Shown: piece after piece, positions 16,603 to 28,468 of the stretch
Layout of the letters: each line of letters begins with the position of its first letter
Numbering within the stretch: the stretch's first letter is position 1
Assembly: GCF_001425785.1 (NCBI RefSeq)
Contig: NZ_LMDI01000001.1
Location: forward strand, 232,865 to 296,864
Source of the DNA: Rhizobacter sp. Root1221
GTDB taxonomy: Bacteria > Pseudomonadota > Gammaproteobacteria > Burkholderiales > Burkholderiaceae_C
Length of the DNA stretch: 64,000 nucleotides
Direction of reading: 5' to 3'
The notes under the pieces: generated by a model
Database searches by the model: none
What the model saw: the letters and a program-made list of their open reading frames with translations, nothing else
Told to the model about the DNA's origin: nothing
Program-made: the position numbers and the translations under genes

Positions 16603-18716
16603 AACAACCCGAAGACACCACGGCAAACGCGCCGGAAGCCCACGCCGAAGCGCCGGCCGCCGATGCGAAGCCCGTGCGCAAGCGCCGCACCACGAAGGCC
16701 GCCGCGGCCGCGGCCGAGGGTGATGCACCCGCGGTGACGGTGGCGGCCGAGCCGGCGCCTGAGGCCGTCGCGGCCCCGGACGCACCGGCAGACGCCGAGG
16801 CCAAGCCGGTGCGCAAGCGCCGCGCGCCCGCCAAGGCGGCCAAGGCCGAAGAGGCCCCGGAGGCCGAAGCGGCTGCGCCCGCCGAGGCGCCTGTCGTGCG
16901 TGAGCCGGCGCCCGTCGTGGCCGAGCCGGTTCCTGCCGCTGCGGAAGTGTCCGGTGACGGTGGCGAGTCGGCCGAGGGTGACGGTGACGGCGAATCCGGT
17001 CGTGCCGAGGGCGAAGGCCGTCCGTCGCGCAACCGCCGCCGCAACCGCAAGGACCGCGCACGGGGTGAGGGCCGCGAAGGCGACGAGCCGCGTGCCGAGG
17101 TGGCCGCCCTGGTGGCGCCCGCCGCGGCGGAGGCCGGTGAGCTGTTCGCCCAGGTGTTGTCGGGTGACTTCGACGTCGAGGGGTCCGCCGACGAGACCGT
17201 GCTCGAAGAGGGCGCCGGCGACGACGAGGCGACCGCTGACGAGGAGGGCGAGGGCGAGGGCGAATCCGAAGCGCCAGGCGCGCCGAAGCGCGTGCTTCAG
17301 CCGGACGCCGATGCGCCCAAGCTGCACAAGGTGCTGGCCCAGGCTGGCATCGGTTCGCGCCGCGACATGGAGGAGCTGATCCTGGATGGCCAGATCACCG
17401 TGAACGGCGAACCGGCCCACATCGGTCAACGCATCTCGTTCGGTGACCGCATCCAGGTCAAGGGCAAGCCGGTGCGCGTGCGCATCGTGCCGCCGCCGCC
17501 GCGCATCATCGCGTACCACAAGCCGGTGGGTGAGGTCGTCACGCACGATGACCCCGAACACCGTCCCACCGTGTTCCGCCGCCTGCCGCGCCTGCAACAG
17601 GGCAAGTGGCAGTCGGTGGGGCGCCTCGACCTGAACACCGAAGGCCTGCTGCTGTTCACGAACTCCGGCGAACTGGCCAACCAGTTGATGCACCCGCGCT
17701 TCGGCGTGGAGCGCGAGTACGCCGTGCGCGTGCTCGGCACGCTCGAGCCGCATGCCAAGGCCAAGCTGCTCGAAGGTGTGCCGGTCGAAGGGCAGACGGC
17801 CAGCTTCAAGTCCATCGAGGATGGTGGCGGCGAGGGTGCGAACCACTGGTACCGCGTGGTCATCACCGAAGGCCGCAACCGCGAAGTGCGCAAGCTGTTC
17901 GACACCGTGGGCCTCACGGTCAGCCGCCTGATCCGCATCCGCTATGGCACCGTGGTGCTGCCACGTGGCCTGAAGCGTGGCGTGTGGGTCGACCTGAGCG
18001 ACAACGACGTCAAGACCATCCGCCGGCTGGCCGGTGGCGGTGACAACCAGCAGCCGCGCCGCGAAGGCCGTGGCAACGACCAGCAGCAGCCGCAGCAGCG
18101 TGGCAATGACCGAGGGGGCAACGCTCCGCAGAATCGCAACGACCGCCAAGGCGGGCAGGGCGGTGGGCAAGGTGGCCGAAATGGCCCGCAGAATCGCAAC
18201 GACCGGAATGACCGCAACGATCGAGGCCCGCGTGGCAACAACCGCGGCAATGGCCCGCAGCAGAACGTGGCGCCGGCACAGGCCCAGGCCCGCGAGCGCG
18301 CCGAACCCGACTTCGATCGCGACCGCGACGACGACGACCTCGACTTCGACCCGAGCAAGATCCCGAACCCGCTTGAACAGACGTTCGACAAGCGGTTCGT
18401 GAACAAGCCGCGCGGCCAGGTCGGCGGCGCCGGCTTCGGCCGGGGCGGTGGTGGTTTTGGCGCCGGTGGCAGTGCGCCGCCGCGCTCGCCGCAGCCCAAG
18501 AAGGGTGCTCCCCGCGAACCCGATCCGCTCCAGACCTCGATGGGCTACCTGGGTGCCGATGCGTACCACGGCCGCAAGGGCGGTGGTGGGCGTGGTGGCA
18601 ACCGCGGCGGCGGCGGTGGTGGGGGGGGCGGCTACGGCGGCGGTGGTGGTGGCGGGGGCGGCGGAGGCAACCGCGGTGGTGGTGGTGGCGGCGGTGGTCG
18701 CCGCGGCGGCCGCTGA
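16599..18716 (+). CDS. rluB: 23S rRNA pseudouridine 2605 synthase with long disordered N- and C-terminal tails
   Basis: A 705-residue RsuA/RluB-family enzyme that isomerises U2605 of 23S rRNA. The conserved core runs from about residue 240 (S4 domain, [20 protein letters not shown]) to about 475. The catalytic Asp344 lies in [20 protein letters not shown] and the closing motif is [12 protein letters not shown]. coli RluB is under 300 residues. Here 240 N-terminal residues are Ala/Glu/Pro-rich with a repeated AKPVRKRR block. About 230 C-terminal residues are Gln/Asn/Arg/Gly-rich, with three QNRNDR-type repeats and long Gly runs broken by Arg, like RGG RNA-binding tails. Enzyme identity is solid; the role of the tails is unknown. 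Confidence 0.92.
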   Translation: MKQPEDTTANAPEAHAEAPAADAKPVRKRRTTKAAAAAAEGDAPAVTVAAEPAPEAVAAPDAPADAEAKPVRKRRAPAKAAKAEEAPEAEAAAPAEAPVVREPAPVVAEPVPAAAEVSGDGGESAEGDGDGESGRAEGEGRPSRNRRRNRKDRARGEGREGDEPRAEVAALVAPAAAEAGELFAQVLSGDFDVEGSADETVLEEGAGDDEATADEEGEGEGESEAPGAPKRVLQPDADAPKLHKVLAQAGIGSRRDMEELILDGQITVNGEPAHIGQRISFGDRIQVKGKPVRVRIVPPPPRIIAYHKPVGEVVTHDDPEHRPTVFRRLPRLQQGKWQSVGRLDLNTEGLLLFTNSGELANQLMHPRFGVEREYAVRVLGTLEPHAKAKLLEGVPVEGQTASFKSIEDGGGEGANHWYRVVITEGRNREVRKLFDTVGLTVSRLIRIRYGTVVLPRGLKRGVWVDLSDNDVKTIRRLAGGGDNQQPRREGRGNDQQQPQQRGNDRGGNAPQNRNDRQGGQGGGQGGRNGPQNRNDRNDRNDRGPRGNNRGNGPQQNVAPAQAQARERAEPDFDRDRDDDDLDFDPSKIPNPLEQTFDKRFVNKPRGQVGGAGFGRGGGGFGAGGSAPPRSPQPKKGAPREPDPLQTSMGYLGADAYHGRKGGGGRGGNRGGGGGGGGGYGGGGGGGGGGGNRGGGGGGGGRRGGR

Positions 18717-18727
18717 CCCGGTGCATC

Positions 18728-18751
18728 GAGGCCCTTTCGGGGGCCTCTTTT
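18728..18751 (+). terminator. Rho-independent terminator after rluB
   Basis: GAGGCCC 18728-18734 pairs with GGGCCTC 18741-18747 around a TTTCGG loop, followed by TTTT. A second hairpin (GGGTTCC 18764-18770 with GGAACCC 18779-18785) and a -10-like TAGAAT at 18798-18803 lie further on, before ndk. Confidence 0.85.
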
Positions 18752-18842
18752 GAAAATCGTTGCGGGTTCCTTCATCAGGGAACCCAGCTTCAAGCGTTAG
18801 AATCCAAGGCTTTGCCAAGTGCTTGATTCAGGAGAAAAAATC

Positions 18843-19268
18843 ATGGCGATCGAACGTACCCTTTCCATCATCAAACCCGACGCCGTTGCGAAGAACGTGG
18901 TCGGTCAGATCCTGTCGCGCTTCGAAGGCGCTGGCCTGAAGATCGTCGCGGCCCGCATGGCCCACCTGTCGCGCAACGAAGCCGAAGCCTTCTACGCTGT
19001 GCACAAGGCACGTCCGTTCTTCAAGGACCTGGTCGACTTCATGATCTCCGGCCCCGTGGTGATCTCCGCCCTCGAAGGCGAAGGCGCCATCCTGAAGAAC
19101 CGCGACCTGATGGGCGCCACCGACCCGAAGAAGGCCGAGAAGGGCACCATCCGCGCCGACTTCGCCGACAGCATCGACGCCAACGCCGTGCACGGTTCGG
19201 ATGCCCCGGAAACGGCCGCTGCCGAAATCGCCTTCTTCTTCCCGGGCGCCAACGTCTACAGCCGCTGA
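18843..19268 (+). CDS. ndk: Nucleoside diphosphate kinase
   Basis: A 141-residue enzyme that transfers the gamma-phosphate of ATP to other nucleoside diphosphates through phosphohistidine His117 ([11 protein letters not shown]). The N-terminus [18 protein letters not shown] is typical of the family, as is [18 protein letters not shown]. The ATG at 18843 is chosen over an upstream in-frame start because it fits the family and an AGGAG site lies just before it. It has its own upstream terminator and promoter-like region, then leads into rlmN after 55 bases. Confidence 0.98.
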   Translation: MAIERTLSIIKPDAVAKNVVGQILSRFEGAGLKIVAARMAHLSRNEAEAFYAVHKARPFFKDLVDFMISGPVVISALEGEGAILKNRDLMGATDPKKAEKGTIRADFADSIDANAVHGSDAPETAAAEIAFFFPGANVYSR

Positions 19269-19323
19269 TGCGGTTGACCTCGCGCCGGGCTCCGGCGTTG
19301 CTGATGTCTTGCGCGAGGACCCC

Positions 19324-20490
19324 ATGATCATGACCCCGGCCAACCTCCTCGATTACGACCTCGACGGCTTGGCCGCGTATTGCGAAAAGCTCGGGGAAAA
19401 GCGCTTCCGCGCCACCCAGCTTTTCCGCTGGATCCACCAGAAGGGCGCGGCCGACTTTGCCGCCATGTCCGACCTCGCCAAATCGCTGCGCGACAAGCTC
19501 GCGGGCGTGGCCCAGGTCAAGCCCCTCGACATCTTGAGTGAACAGGCCTCCACCGACGGCACCATCAAGTGGCTGTTCGACGTGGGCGGCGGCAACGCGG
19601 TGGAAACCGTGTTCATCCCCGAGACCGACCGCGGCACCCTGTGCGTGTCGTCCCAGGCCGGCTGTGCCGTGGGCTGCCGCTTCTGCTCCACCGGTCACCA
19701 GGGGTTCAGCCGCAACCTCACCACCGGCGAGATCATCGCCCAGCTGTGGTTCGCCGAACACCACCTGCGCCAGCGCCTGAAGCTCGCCCCCGGCGAGCGC
19801 GCCATCGACAACGTGGTGATGATGGGCATGGGCGAGCCGCTCCAGAACTACTCGGCACTCGTGCCGGCGCTGCGCACCATGCTCGACGACCACGGCTACG
19901 GCCTGTCGCGCCGCCGCGTCACGGTGTCCACCTCGGGTGTCGTGCCCATGATCGACCGGTTGCGCGACGATTGCCCCGTGGCCCTCGCGGTGTCGTTGCA
20001 CGCACCCACCGACGCGCTGCGCGACGACCTGGTGCCGCTCAACCGCAAGTACCCCATCGCCGAACTGCTCGAGGCCTGCGAGCGTTACCTCGACGCCGCG
20101 CCGCGCGACTTCATCACGTTCGAGTACTGCATGCTCGACGGCGTCAATGACCTGCCCGAACACGCCCGCGCGCTCGTGAAGATCAGCCAGCAGGTGTCCT
20201 GCAAGTTCAACCTGATCCCGTTCAACCCGTTCCCCGAATCCGGTCTCACCCGTTCGCCGCGCGAGCGGGTGACGGCGTTCGCCCAGGTACTGCTCGACGC
20301 TGGCGTGGTCACCACCGTGCGCAAGACGCGCGGCGACGACATCGATGCTGCGTGCGGGCAGCTCGCCGGCGAGGTGCAGGATCGTACCAATGCCAGCAAG
20401 CGCATGACCCGTGCGCCGATCCGCGTGCACCGCTCGCCGAGCGATGCCGATCCCGCCCCGTTCGTTCCCCCCAAGGAAAATCGCCCATGA
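19324..20490 (+). CDS. rlmN: Dual-specificity RNA methyltransferase RlmN (radical SAM)
   Basis: A 388-residue radical SAM enzyme that methylates C2 of A2503 in 23S rRNA and A37 of some tRNAs. The SAM cluster motif CAVGCRFC follows SSQAG; the C-terminal catalytic cysteine lies in [11 protein letters not shown]. The ATG at 19324 is chosen because GAGG lies 6-7 bases upstream and [12 protein letters not shown] begins the family homology. About 35 polar residues extend the C-terminus. Its TGA overlaps the pilW ATG, linking it to the ndk-to-bamB cluster. Confidence 0.96.
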   Translation: MIMTPANLLDYDLDGLAAYCEKLGEKRFRATQLFRWIHQKGAADFAAMSDLAKSLRDKLAGVAQVKPLDILSEQASTDGTIKWLFDVGGGNAVETVFIPETDRGTLCVSSQAGCAVGCRFCSTGHQGFSRNLTTGEIIAQLWFAEHHLRQRLKLAPGERAIDNVVMMGMGEPLQNYSALVPALRTMLDDHGYGLSRRRVTVSTSGVVPMIDRLRDDCPVALAVSLHAPTDALRDDLVPLNRKYPIAELLEACERYLDAAPRDFITFEYCMLDGVNDLPEHARALVKISQQVSCKFNLIPFNPFPESGLTRSPRERVTAFAQVLLDAGVVTTVRKTRGDDIDAACGQLAGEVQDRTNASKRMTRAPIRVHRSPSDADPAPFVPPKENRP

Positions 20491-21320
20491 CGTGTGAGCG
20501 CCCGAGGTCCTTCTCTCTCGCAGCCTGCTGGGTGTTCCTGGCGGCCCTTGCCGCCGGATGCGTGCAGGTGCCTCCCGCTCCGGGCACCCCGCCGCCGCTC
20601 GGTGAACCGTCCAAGGACCGCGCCACGGCGTCCGACGAAACGAGCACCTCGCGCCGCGCTCGCGTGCGCATGGAACTCGCCACCGCGTACTTCTCCCGCG
20701 GCCAGTTGCCCACGGCCCTCGACGAGGTCAAGCAGGTGCTGGTGATCGACCCGAACTTCGCCGAGGCCTACAACCTGCGTGGCCTGATCTACGCCCGCAT
20801 GAACGACAACGACCTGGCGGAAGAAAGTTTCCGCCGGGCCCTCGCCATCAACCCGCGCGATGGCGATGCGATGCACAACTACGGCTGGCACCTGTGCCAG
20901 CGCGGCCGATTCCCAGAAGCGGCCACGCAGTTCGGCCAGGCGCTCGCCTTGCCGCAGTACCTCGGCTCGTTGCGCACCATGCTCGCCCAGGGCGTGTGCG
21001 AGGCCCGTTCGGGCAATCTGGCCGAGGCCGAGGCCACGCTGAAGCGTACCTACGACTTCGACCCGAGCAACCCGGTGGTTGCCGTGAACCTGGCCGAAGT
21101 GCTGCTTCGCCGGGGCGACTTCGAGCGTGCCCGCTTCTACATCCGCCGCGTGAACCAGACCGACGACACCTCCAACGCGCAGACCCTGTGGCTCGCTGCG
21201 CGCATCGAGCGCAAGCTCGGCAACGACCAGGGCGTCAACGAGTTCGGCCTGCGCTTGCGCAACCGTTTCCCCAAGTCCCGCGAATCGCTGGCTTTCGACA
21301 GGGGCGCCTTCGATGAGTGA
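20487..21320 (+). CDS. pilW: Type IV pilus biogenesis/stability lipoprotein PilW (PilF)
   Basis: A 277-residue lipoprotein with a signal peptide ending in the lipobox LAAGC and a set of TPR motifs ([40 protein letters not shown], then [20 protein letters not shown]). PilF/PilW acts as the pilotin that carries the PilQ secretin to the outer membrane. No pilus genes lie nearby; this isolated place between rlmN and rodZ is normal in beta- and gammaproteobacteria. It starts inside the rlmN stop (ATGA) and its end overlaps rodZ by 8 bases. Confidence 0.9.
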   Translation: MTCERPRSFSLAACWVFLAALAAGCVQVPPAPGTPPPLGEPSKDRATASDETSTSRRARVRMELATAYFSRGQLPTALDEVKQVLVIDPNFAEAYNLRGLIYARMNDNDLAEESFRRALAINPRDGDAMHNYGWHLCQRGRFPEAATQFGQALALPQYLGSLRTMLAQGVCEARSGNLAEAEATLKRTYDFDPSNPVVAVNLAEVLLRRGDFERARFYIRRVNQTDDTSNAQTLWLAARIERKLGNDQGVNEFGLRLRNRFPKSRESLAFDRGAFDE

Positions 21321-22221
21321 GCCGCTGTCCCAACCGGACATCTCGCCGGAACCGGCCCCGGGCACAGCGCCCGCCACGGCCGGCGGCCTGCTGCGCCAGG
21401 CGCGCCAGGCCCGCGGCCTGCATATCGCGGCACTCGCCACGTCCATCAAGGTCACGCCTCGCAAGCTCGAACTGCTGGAGGCCGACCGGTTCGACGAACT
21501 GCCCGGCGCCACGTTCACCCGGGCGCTGGCCCAGACGGTGTGCCGCACGCTGAAGATCGACCCGGCGCCGGTGCTCGCGCTGCTGCCGGCGTCGGTCGAC
21601 AAGGGCCTCGAGCGCATGAGCCGCGGCCTCAATGAGCCGTTCCGTGACCGTCCCGGCCGCCAGCTCCCCGCCGATTTTTCGTTCCTGAAGAACCCGGTGC
21701 GCCTGGGCGCGATCGCGCTCGTCGTGCTCGCGGTGGTGGTGTACGTGCTGCCGGGCAGCTGGATCGGCGAGCGGCTGCGGTTTGCGCCGTCGGCGTCAGC
21801 CCCTGCCGCCAGCGAACCGGCGTCCACTACCGTCACCGAAACCGTGGGCGATGCCACCGTGCCCGTGGTCAGCCCCGACGCGAGCGCCTCCGCCGCCGTC
21901 GTGACGGTGCATTCCGCGCCGGCCGAAGCGGGCGCCGAACCCGCCGCGTCCGCGCCGTCGGGCGCGGCCACGGCACCGGTGGCCGGCGCGCTGCAGCTGC
22001 GCACCACCTCGGAATCTTGGGTGGAAGTGATCGACCGTCGCGGCGTGGTGCTGTTCTCGCGCATGCTCCAACCCGGAGAAACCGTCGGCCTCGACGGGAC
22101 TTCACCGCTCCGGCTCAAAATCGGCAACGCCAGCGCCACGCGGGTCACGTACAAGGGCGAAGGGGTTGATCTCGCCCCGGTCACCTCGCGTGACAACGTG
22201 GCCAAACTGGAACTCAAGTAA
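21313..22221 (+). CDS. rodZ: RodZ-like helix-turn-helix membrane protein
   Basis: A 302-residue bitopic protein. An N-terminal HTH_25 domain ([20 protein letters not shown] to [20 protein letters not shown]) is followed by a basic stretch, one membrane segment (about residues 130-148) and a periplasmic DUF4115 domain at the end ([19 protein letters not shown]). RodZ links MreB filaments to the cell-wall elongation complex. Between membrane and DUF4115 is an Ala/Ser/Pro/Val-rich spacer. Whether it is a true functional RodZ or a distant relative is not settled by sequence alone. It overlaps pilW by 8 bases and precedes ispG by 34. Confidence 0.85.
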   Translation: MSEPLSQPDISPEPAPGTAPATAGGLLRQARQARGLHIAALATSIKVTPRKLELLEADRFDELPGATFTRALAQTVCRTLKIDPAPVLALLPASVDKGLERMSRGLNEPFRDRPGRQLPADFSFLKNPVRLGAIALVVLAVVVYVLPGSWIGERLRFAPSASAPAASEPASTTVTETVGDATVPVVSPDASASAAVVTVHSAPAEAGAEPAASAPSGAATAPVAGALQLRTTSESWVEVIDRRGVVLFSRMLQPGETVGLDGTSPLRLKIGNASATRVTYKGEGVDLAPVTSRDNVAKLELK

Positions 22222-22255
22222 GCCGGCCTCGCGCCCCTTCACGGCAGCACGCACC

Positions 22256-23541
<1,286 letters not shown>

Positions 23542-23551
<10 letters not shown>

Positions 23552-23568
23552 CCTGCTGGCAGGCCGGT
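23542..23568 (+). terminator. Hairpin at the ispG stop codon, weak terminator
   Basis: ACCGGCCTG 23542-23550 pairs perfectly with CAGGCCGGT 23560-23568 around a 9-base loop, and the ispG TGA lies at 23549-23551. Only a short TCTTG follows, so termination would be inefficient. A -10-like CATAAT at 23619-23624 lies before yfgM. Confidence 0.5.
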
Positions 23569-23650
23569 CTTGCACCGGCTGCCCGCCCAACACCTGCAGC
23601 GGCCCTCGCGGCTCGACGCATAATCTCGCCTTCGTCTGAAAGCTCCCACC

Positions 23651-24316
23651 ATGGCCACGCAACTCGACCTCGAAGAACAAGAACAGCTCGACCAGCTCAA
23701 ATCATTCTGGAAGAAGTACGGCAACCTCATCACCTGGGTGCTGATCGCGGTGCTGGGCGCGTTTGCCGCCTACCAGCTCTGGGAGAACCGCCAGCGTGAG
23801 CAAGCCGGCAAGGCCGGCCTGCTGTACGACGAACTGGACCGTGCCGCCAACGCCGGTGACGTCGAGAAAACCAGCCGTGTCTTCAGCGACCTGAAGGAGC
23901 ACTTCCCGGCCACGGGTTTCGCCCAGCAGGGCGCGCTGCTGGCCGCGAAGGTGCAGGTGGAGAAGGCCCAGCCCGACGCGGCCGTCGCCACGCTGACCTG
24001 GGCCGCCGAACACGCCACCGAGGCCGAGTACAAGACCATCGCCCGCCTGCGCCTGGCCGGCGTGCTGCTCGACCAGAAGAAGCCCGATGAGGCGCTGAAG
24101 CAGCTCGCCAGCGCCGACGCCCCGTCGTTCGTGGCCCTGGTGGCCGATCGCCGTGGCGACATCCTCGCCGCTCAAGGCAAGACCGAGGAAGCCAAGGCTG
24201 CGTACCAGCAGGCCTGGAAGGGCATGGACTCCCGCCTCGAGTACCGCCGCCTCGTCGAGGCCAAGCTGACCGCCCTGGGTGCGGCGCCGGAAGCCCCTGC
24301 GAAGGCGGCCACATGA
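23651..24316 (+). CDS. yfgM: YfgM-family membrane TPR protein
   Basis: A 221-residue protein with a short acidic cytoplasmic start (LDLEEQEQLDQLKSFWKKYG), one membrane segment (about residues 28-46) and a periplasmic TPR-like domain. In E. coli YfgM associates with PpiD and the SecYEG translocon as an ancillary periplasmic chaperone and modulates the Rcs response. It sits directly before bamB, as in E. coli and Burkholderiales, with an ATGA overlap, supporting a role in envelope protein traffic. Confidence 0.92.
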   Translation: MATQLDLEEQEQLDQLKSFWKKYGNLITWVLIAVLGAFAAYQLWENRQREQAGKAGLLYDELDRAANAGDVEKTSRVFSDLKEHFPATGFAQQGALLAAKVQVEKAQPDAAVATLTWAAEHATEAEYKTIARLRLAGVLLDQKKPDEALKQLASADAPSFVALVADRRGDILAAQGKTEEAKAAYQQAWKGMDSRLEYRRLVEAKLTALGAAPEAPAKAAT

Positions 24317-25458
24317 TGGCGGCTGTTTCCCGCACGGGCCGCCAGGCGGGCGCATGGAGCCTGGCCGGTCTGGTGGCCATGGCGCTGGCTGGCTGCTGGG
24401 GTGGCCCCACGAAACCCGATCCCACGCCGCTCGCGCCGCTCGAGGCCAAGCTGGTGGTGGCCCAGGCCTGGAACCAGAGCATCGGTTCGGTGAGCTTCCC
24501 GCTGGCCGTGGCCGTGAACGATGGCACCTACACGGTGGCCAGTGATGACGGCACCGTCCTCGCGCTGAACGCCGCCAATGGCGCGCAGGTGTGGCGCGCC
24601 GACGTGGACGCCAAGCTGTCCGCCGGTGTTGGCAGCGACGGCCGCATCGCGGCCGTGGTCACGCGCGACAACGAGCTTGTCGTGCTCGACAAGGGCGTGG
24701 TCACCTGGCGCAAGACCCTGCCGTCGCGTGTGGTGACGTCGCCGCTCGTGGCCGGCGAGCGTGTCTTTGTCGTGTCGGTGGACCGCACCGTGAACGCGTT
24801 CGATGCCTTCGACGGCCGCAAGCTGTGGACGTACCAGAAGCCGGGCGACGCGCTGACGCTGTCGCAAGCCAGTGTGCTGCAGCCGTTCCGGGACACCTTG
24901 CTCGTGGGGCAGGGCGGCAAGCTCGCCGGGCTCGATCCGCTGAACGGACAGGTCCGCTGGGAGTCCACCGTGGCGTCGCCGCGGGGCACGAACGAAGTGG
25001 AGCGCCTTGCCGACCTCGTTGGGCCGGGCGCACGCTTCGGCGAACAGGTCTGCGTGCGCGCGTTCCAGGTGGCCGTGGGTTGCGTGAACGCTGAACGTGG
25101 CACCTCGATGTGGAGCCGCAATGCCTCCGGCAGCGATGGCGTGGCCGGCGACGACCGCATGGTGGTGGGCGCCGACAACATCGACCGCATCACTGCCTGG
25201 CGCACCGTCGACGGTTCCGTCGCGTGGTCAGGTGACAGCCTGCTGTACCGTGGGCTGTCGTCCCCGGTGATGGCGGGCCTGTCCGTTGTCTTCGGCGACA
25301 GCGAAGGGTACGTGCACTGGTTCGGCCGCGACAGCGGCACGGCCGTGGCACGCCAGGCCACCGATGGCAGCGCCATCGTCGTGGCCCCCACACGGGCGGG
25401 CAATGTCACGCTCGTGGTGACCAGCGGCGGCGGTTTGTACGCTTTCCGGTCCGAATGA
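24313..25458 (+). CDS. bamB: Outer membrane protein assembly factor BamB (lipoprotein)
   Basis: A 381-residue lipoprotein with a signal peptide ending in the lipobox MALAGC, followed by an eight-bladed PQQ-like beta-propeller. Repeated blade signatures include [34 protein letters not shown] and [14 protein letters not shown]. BamB binds the POTRA domains of BamA and speeds beta-barrel insertion. Two start ATGs are adjacent (24313 and 24316); the first overlaps the yfgM stop. It precedes der by 16 bases, the conserved bamB-der order. Confidence 0.95.
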   Translation: MMAAVSRTGRQAGAWSLAGLVAMALAGCWGGPTKPDPTPLAPLEAKLVVAQAWNQSIGSVSFPLAVAVNDGTYTVASDDGTVLALNAANGAQVWRADVDAKLSAGVGSDGRIAAVVTRDNELVVLDKGVVTWRKTLPSRVVTSPLVAGERVFVVSVDRTVNAFDAFDGRKLWTYQKPGDALTLSQASVLQPFRDTLLVGQGGKLAGLDPLNGQVRWESTVASPRGTNEVERLADLVGPGARFGEQVCVRAFQVAVGCVNAERGTSMWSRNASGSDGVAGDDRMVVGADNIDRITAWRTVDGSVAWSGDSLLYRGLSSPVMAGLSVVFGDSEGYVHWFGRDSGTAVARQATDGSAIVVAPTRAGNVTLVVTSGGGLYAFRSE

Positions 25459-25474
25459 ACCGGAGCCTGATCTG

Positions 25475-26821
25475 ATGAAACCCGTCATTGCCGTGGTCGG
25501 TCGACCCAACGTCGGCAAGTCCACGCTGTTCAACCGGATGACCAAGAGCCGCGACGCCATCGTCGCGGACTTTTCCGGCCTCACCCGCGATCGCCACTAT
25601 GGCGACGGCCGCCTGGGGGACCGCGAATTCATCGTGGTCGACACCGGCGGTTTCGAGCCAGACAGCTCCACCGGCATCGTCAAGGAAATGGCCAAGCAGA
25701 CGCGCCAGGCCGTGGCCGAGGCCGATGCGGTGGTGTTTGTCGTCGATGTGCGCAGTGGGCTGTCCGCCCAGGACCACGACATCTCGCGCTACCTGCGCTC
25801 GGTGAACAAGCGGGTGTTCCTGGCCGTGAACAAGGCCGAGGGCATGGCCGAATCGCCGCTGCTCGGTGAGTTCTACGAGCTCGGCATGGGCGAGCCGCAC
25901 CCCATCTCCGCGGCGCACGGGCAGGGCATCCGAAGCCTGCTGGACGTGGTGCTGGCCGACTTCTTCTTCGACGAAGACGAGGATGAGGGCGAGGAACCCG
26001 CCCCGCAAGAAGACAAGCCCATCCGCCTGGCCGTGGCCGGCCGCCCGAACGTGGGCAAGTCCACGCTGATCAACACCTGGCTCGGTGAAGAACGGCTGGT
26101 GGCCTTCGACATGCCGGGCACCACGCGCGACGCCATCACGGTGCCGTTCGAGCGCAACGGCCAGAAATTCGAGCTGATCGACACCGCCGGGCTGCGCCGC
26201 AAGGGCAAGGTGTTCGAGGCCATCGAGAAGTTCTCGGTGGTCAAGACGCTGCAGGCCATTGCCGACGCCAACGTGGTGCTGCTGTTGCTCGACGCCACGC
26301 AGGGTGTGTCGGAGCAGGACGCCCACATCGCCGGGTACATCCTGGAAAGCGGCCGCGCCGTGGTGCTGGCCGTCAACAAGTGGGATGCCATCGACGACTA
26401 CCAGCGCGAAGTGCTCGAGCGCTCCATCGCCCAGCGGCTGGCGTTCCTGAAGTTCGCCCCGGTGCTGCGCATCTCAGCCATTCGCCGCCAGGGCCTGGGT
26501 CCCGTGTGGCAATCCATCGCCGACGCCCATGCCTCGGCGTTCCGCAAGATGACCACCCCGGTGCTCACCCGCCTGCTGCACGAGGCGGTGGAGGCCCAGA
26601 CGCCCAAGCGGGCCGGCGCGTTCCGTCCGAAGCTGCGTTACGCGCACCAGGGGGGCATGAACCCGCCGGTGATCGTGATCCACGGCAACTCGCTGGAACA
26701 CGTCACGGCGGTGTACAAGCGGTACCTGGAAGGGCGCTTCCGCGAACACTTCAAGCTCAGCGGTACCCCGTTGCGCATCGAAATGAAGTCGTCGCAGAAC
26801 CCGTTCACCGACAAAGACTGA
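25475..26821 (+). CDS. der: Ribosome biogenesis GTPase Der (EngA)
   Basis: A 448-residue protein with two tandem GTPase domains and a C-terminal KH-like domain. The P-loops are [12 protein letters not shown] near residue 8 and [12 protein letters not shown] near residue 189; DTGGF and DTAGLRRKG are the switch II motifs and NKWD is a G4 motif. Der is essential for 50S subunit maturation. The two G domains are joined by an acidic linker ([12 protein letters not shown]). GGAG at 25462-25465 supports the start. It follows bamB and precedes hfq by about 100 bases. Confidence 0.97.
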   Translation: MKPVIAVVGRPNVGKSTLFNRMTKSRDAIVADFSGLTRDRHYGDGRLGDREFIVVDTGGFEPDSSTGIVKEMAKQTRQAVAEADAVVFVVDVRSGLSAQDHDISRYLRSVNKRVFLAVNKAEGMAESPLLGEFYELGMGEPHPISAAHGQGIRSLLDVVLADFFFDEDEDEGEEPAPQEDKPIRLAVAGRPNVGKSTLINTWLGEERLVAFDMPGTTRDAITVPFERNGQKFELIDTAGLRRKGKVFEAIEKFSVVKTLQAIADANVVLLLLDATQGVSEQDAHIAGYILESGRAVVLAVNKWDAIDDYQREVLERSIAQRLAFLKFAPVLRISAIRRQGLGPVWQSIADAHASAFRKMTTPVLTRLLHEAVEAQTPKRAGAFRPKLRYAHQGGMNPPVIVIHGNSLEHVTAVYKRYLEGRFREHFKLSGTPLRIEMKSSQNPFTDKD

Positions 26822-26919
26822 GGTCCATTGCGCAAACCGGGTTGGTGCAGCGCATCACTGTGTTAACGTGCAGTCTCCTCCCTCTCTCATCGCTCGTTCT
26901 CTCAAACACGGAGCATATC

Positions 26920-27162
26920 GTGAGCAACAAAGGCCAACTCCTCCAAGACCCGTTCCTGAACCTTCTCCGCAAGGAACACGTACCGGTCTCGATCTACCTC
27001 GTCAATGGCATCAAGTTGCAGGGCCACATCGAATCCTTCGACCAGTACGTCGTTCTCCTGCGCAACACCGTGACCCAGATGGTCTACAAGCACGCCATCT
27101 CCACGGTCGTGCCGGGCCGTGCGGTCAACTTCAGCACGGCGGACGCCCCTGAACAGGCCTGA
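26920..27162 (+). CDS. hfq: RNA chaperone Hfq
   Basis: An 80-residue Sm-like hexameric RNA chaperone that pairs small RNAs with mRNA targets. The Sm1 region ([33 protein letters not shown]) and Sm2 motif YKHAISTV are clear. The start is GTG at 26920 behind GGAG at 26910-26913; the frame stays open upstream but without family similarity. The C-terminal tail is short, as in many betaproteobacteria. The 98-base gap after der, rich in CT, probably holds its own leader. The order der-hfq-hflX is conserved. Confidence 0.97.
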   Translation: MSNKGQLLQDPFLNLLRKEHVPVSIYLVNGIKLQGHIESFDQYVVLLRNTVTQMVYKHAISTVVPGRAVNFSTADAPEQA

Positions 27163-27196
27163 CGCCCAGGCCGCCTCCGCCGGGAACCATCGCACC

Positions 27197-28468
27197 TTGA
27201 CTGCTGCGGCTGACCTTCCTCGGGCAATCCTGGTCGGGGTCGACTTCGGCGGCGATTCGCCGTTCGACGCCAGCCTCGACGAGTTGGCCCTGCTGGCCGA
27301 ATCGGCCGGCGACCTGCCCGTGGCGCGCATCACCGCCCGCCGCAAGGCACCCGACCCCGCGTTTTTCGTGGGCTCGGGCAAGGCCGATGAAATCAAGGCC
27401 CTCGTCGAGGGGCACCGCGCCGAAGCGGTGCTGTTCGACCAGGCGCTGTCGCCTGCCCAGCAGCGCAATCTGGAACGGCACCTCGGCGTGGCCGTGGCCG
27501 ACCGCACCATGCTGATCCTCGAGATCTTCGCGGCGCGGGCGCAGAGCCACGAGGGCAAGCTGCAGGTCGAGCTGGCCCGGCTCCAGTACCTGTCCACCCG
27601 CCTCGTGCGCCGCTGGAGCCACCTGGAGCGCCAGCGCGGCGGCATCGGCAACCGTGGTGGCCCGGGTGAAGCCCAGATCGAACTCGACCGCCGCATGATC
27701 GGCGAGCGCATCAAGTCGGTCAAGGAGCGGCTGGTCCGCGTCAAGAAGCAGCGTGGCACGCAGCGGCGCGCGCGCGAGCGCAGCGGCACGTTCCGCATCT
27801 CGCTCGTCGGGTACACCAACGCGGGCAAGTCCACCCTGTTCAATGTGTTGGTGAAGGCCCGCGCGTACGCGGCCGACCAGCTCTTCGCCACGCTCGACAC
27901 CACCACGCGCCAGCTCTACATCGAAGAGGCGGCACGGTCGGTCTCGCTGTCCGACACCGTGGGTTTCATCCGCGACCTGCCGCACAAGCTCGTCGACGCG
28001 TTCGAGGCCACGTTGCAGGAAGCGGCCGACGCCGACCTGCTGCTGCACGTGATCGATGCGTCGAGCCCGGTGATCGGCGAACAGATCGCCGAGGTCGAGC
28101 GTGTGTTGCGCGACATCGGTGCGGGTGACATCCCGCAGGTGCTCGTCTACAACAAGCTCGACAACCTCGATCCGTCCCGCCAGCCCCACGAGCTCACCGA
28201 CGTCCTCGAGCTCGAGGGGGGTGTGCGCGTGCCGCGTGTGTTCGTCAGCGCGCTGCAGGGGCGGGGCATGGCGGAACTGCGCGGGCTGCTTGCTTCAGCG
28301 GCGGCGGGAACCTTGCCGGCCCACTTGAACTCGATGCATACGTCCTCCATCTGGGACCCTGCGGCGCAAGCGGCGGAACAAGCGGCGGTGCAAACTGCAC
28401 CGTCTTCGGCGCCTTCGGATGAGCTCATCGAGCCGTCCGGGGAACATCACCCATCACAACCACAATGA
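27197..28468 (+). CDS. hflX: Ribosome-associated GTPase HflX
   Basis: A GTPase of about 423 residues that splits stalled 70S ribosomes, for example after heat shock. The N-terminal HflX domain (AILVGVDFGGDS, DPAFFVGSGKADEI) is followed by a basic helical region, then the G domain: GYTNAGKSTLFN, DTVGFIRDLPHKLV and NKLD. The start is uncertain. I propose TTG 27197 with a GGGAA-like site; GTG 27119 would overlap hfq by 44 bases. An extra Ala/Glu-rich C-terminal tail of about 60 residues follows the G domain. The stop overlaps hflK (ATGA). Confidence 0.92.
   Translation: MTAAADLPRAILVGVDFGGDSPFDASLDELALLAESAGDLPVARITARRKAPDPAFFVGSGKADEIKALVEGHRAEAVLFDQALSPAQQRNLERHLGVAVADRTMLILEIFAARAQSHEGKLQVELARLQYLSTRLVRRWSHLERQRGGIGNRGGPGEAQIELDRRMIGERIKSVKERLVRVKKQRGTQRRARERSGTFRISLVGYTNAGKSTLFNVLVKARAYAADQLFATLDTTTRQLYIEEAARSVSLSDTVGFIRDLPHKLVDAFEATLQEAADADLLLHVIDASSPVIGEQIAEVERVLRDIGAGDIPQVLVYNKLDNLDPSRQPHELTDVLELEGGVRVPRVFVSALQGRGMAELRGLLASAAAGTLPAHLNSMHTSSIWDPAAQAAEQAAVQTAPSSAPSDELIEPSGEHHPSQPQ

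Noticed and set aside
18598-18713. Glycine-codon tract at the rluB end as a minisatellite
   Set aside because: GGN runs vary in the third base and are interrupted by Asn/Arg/Tyr codons, so this is low-complexity protein coding rather than a DNA repeat array.
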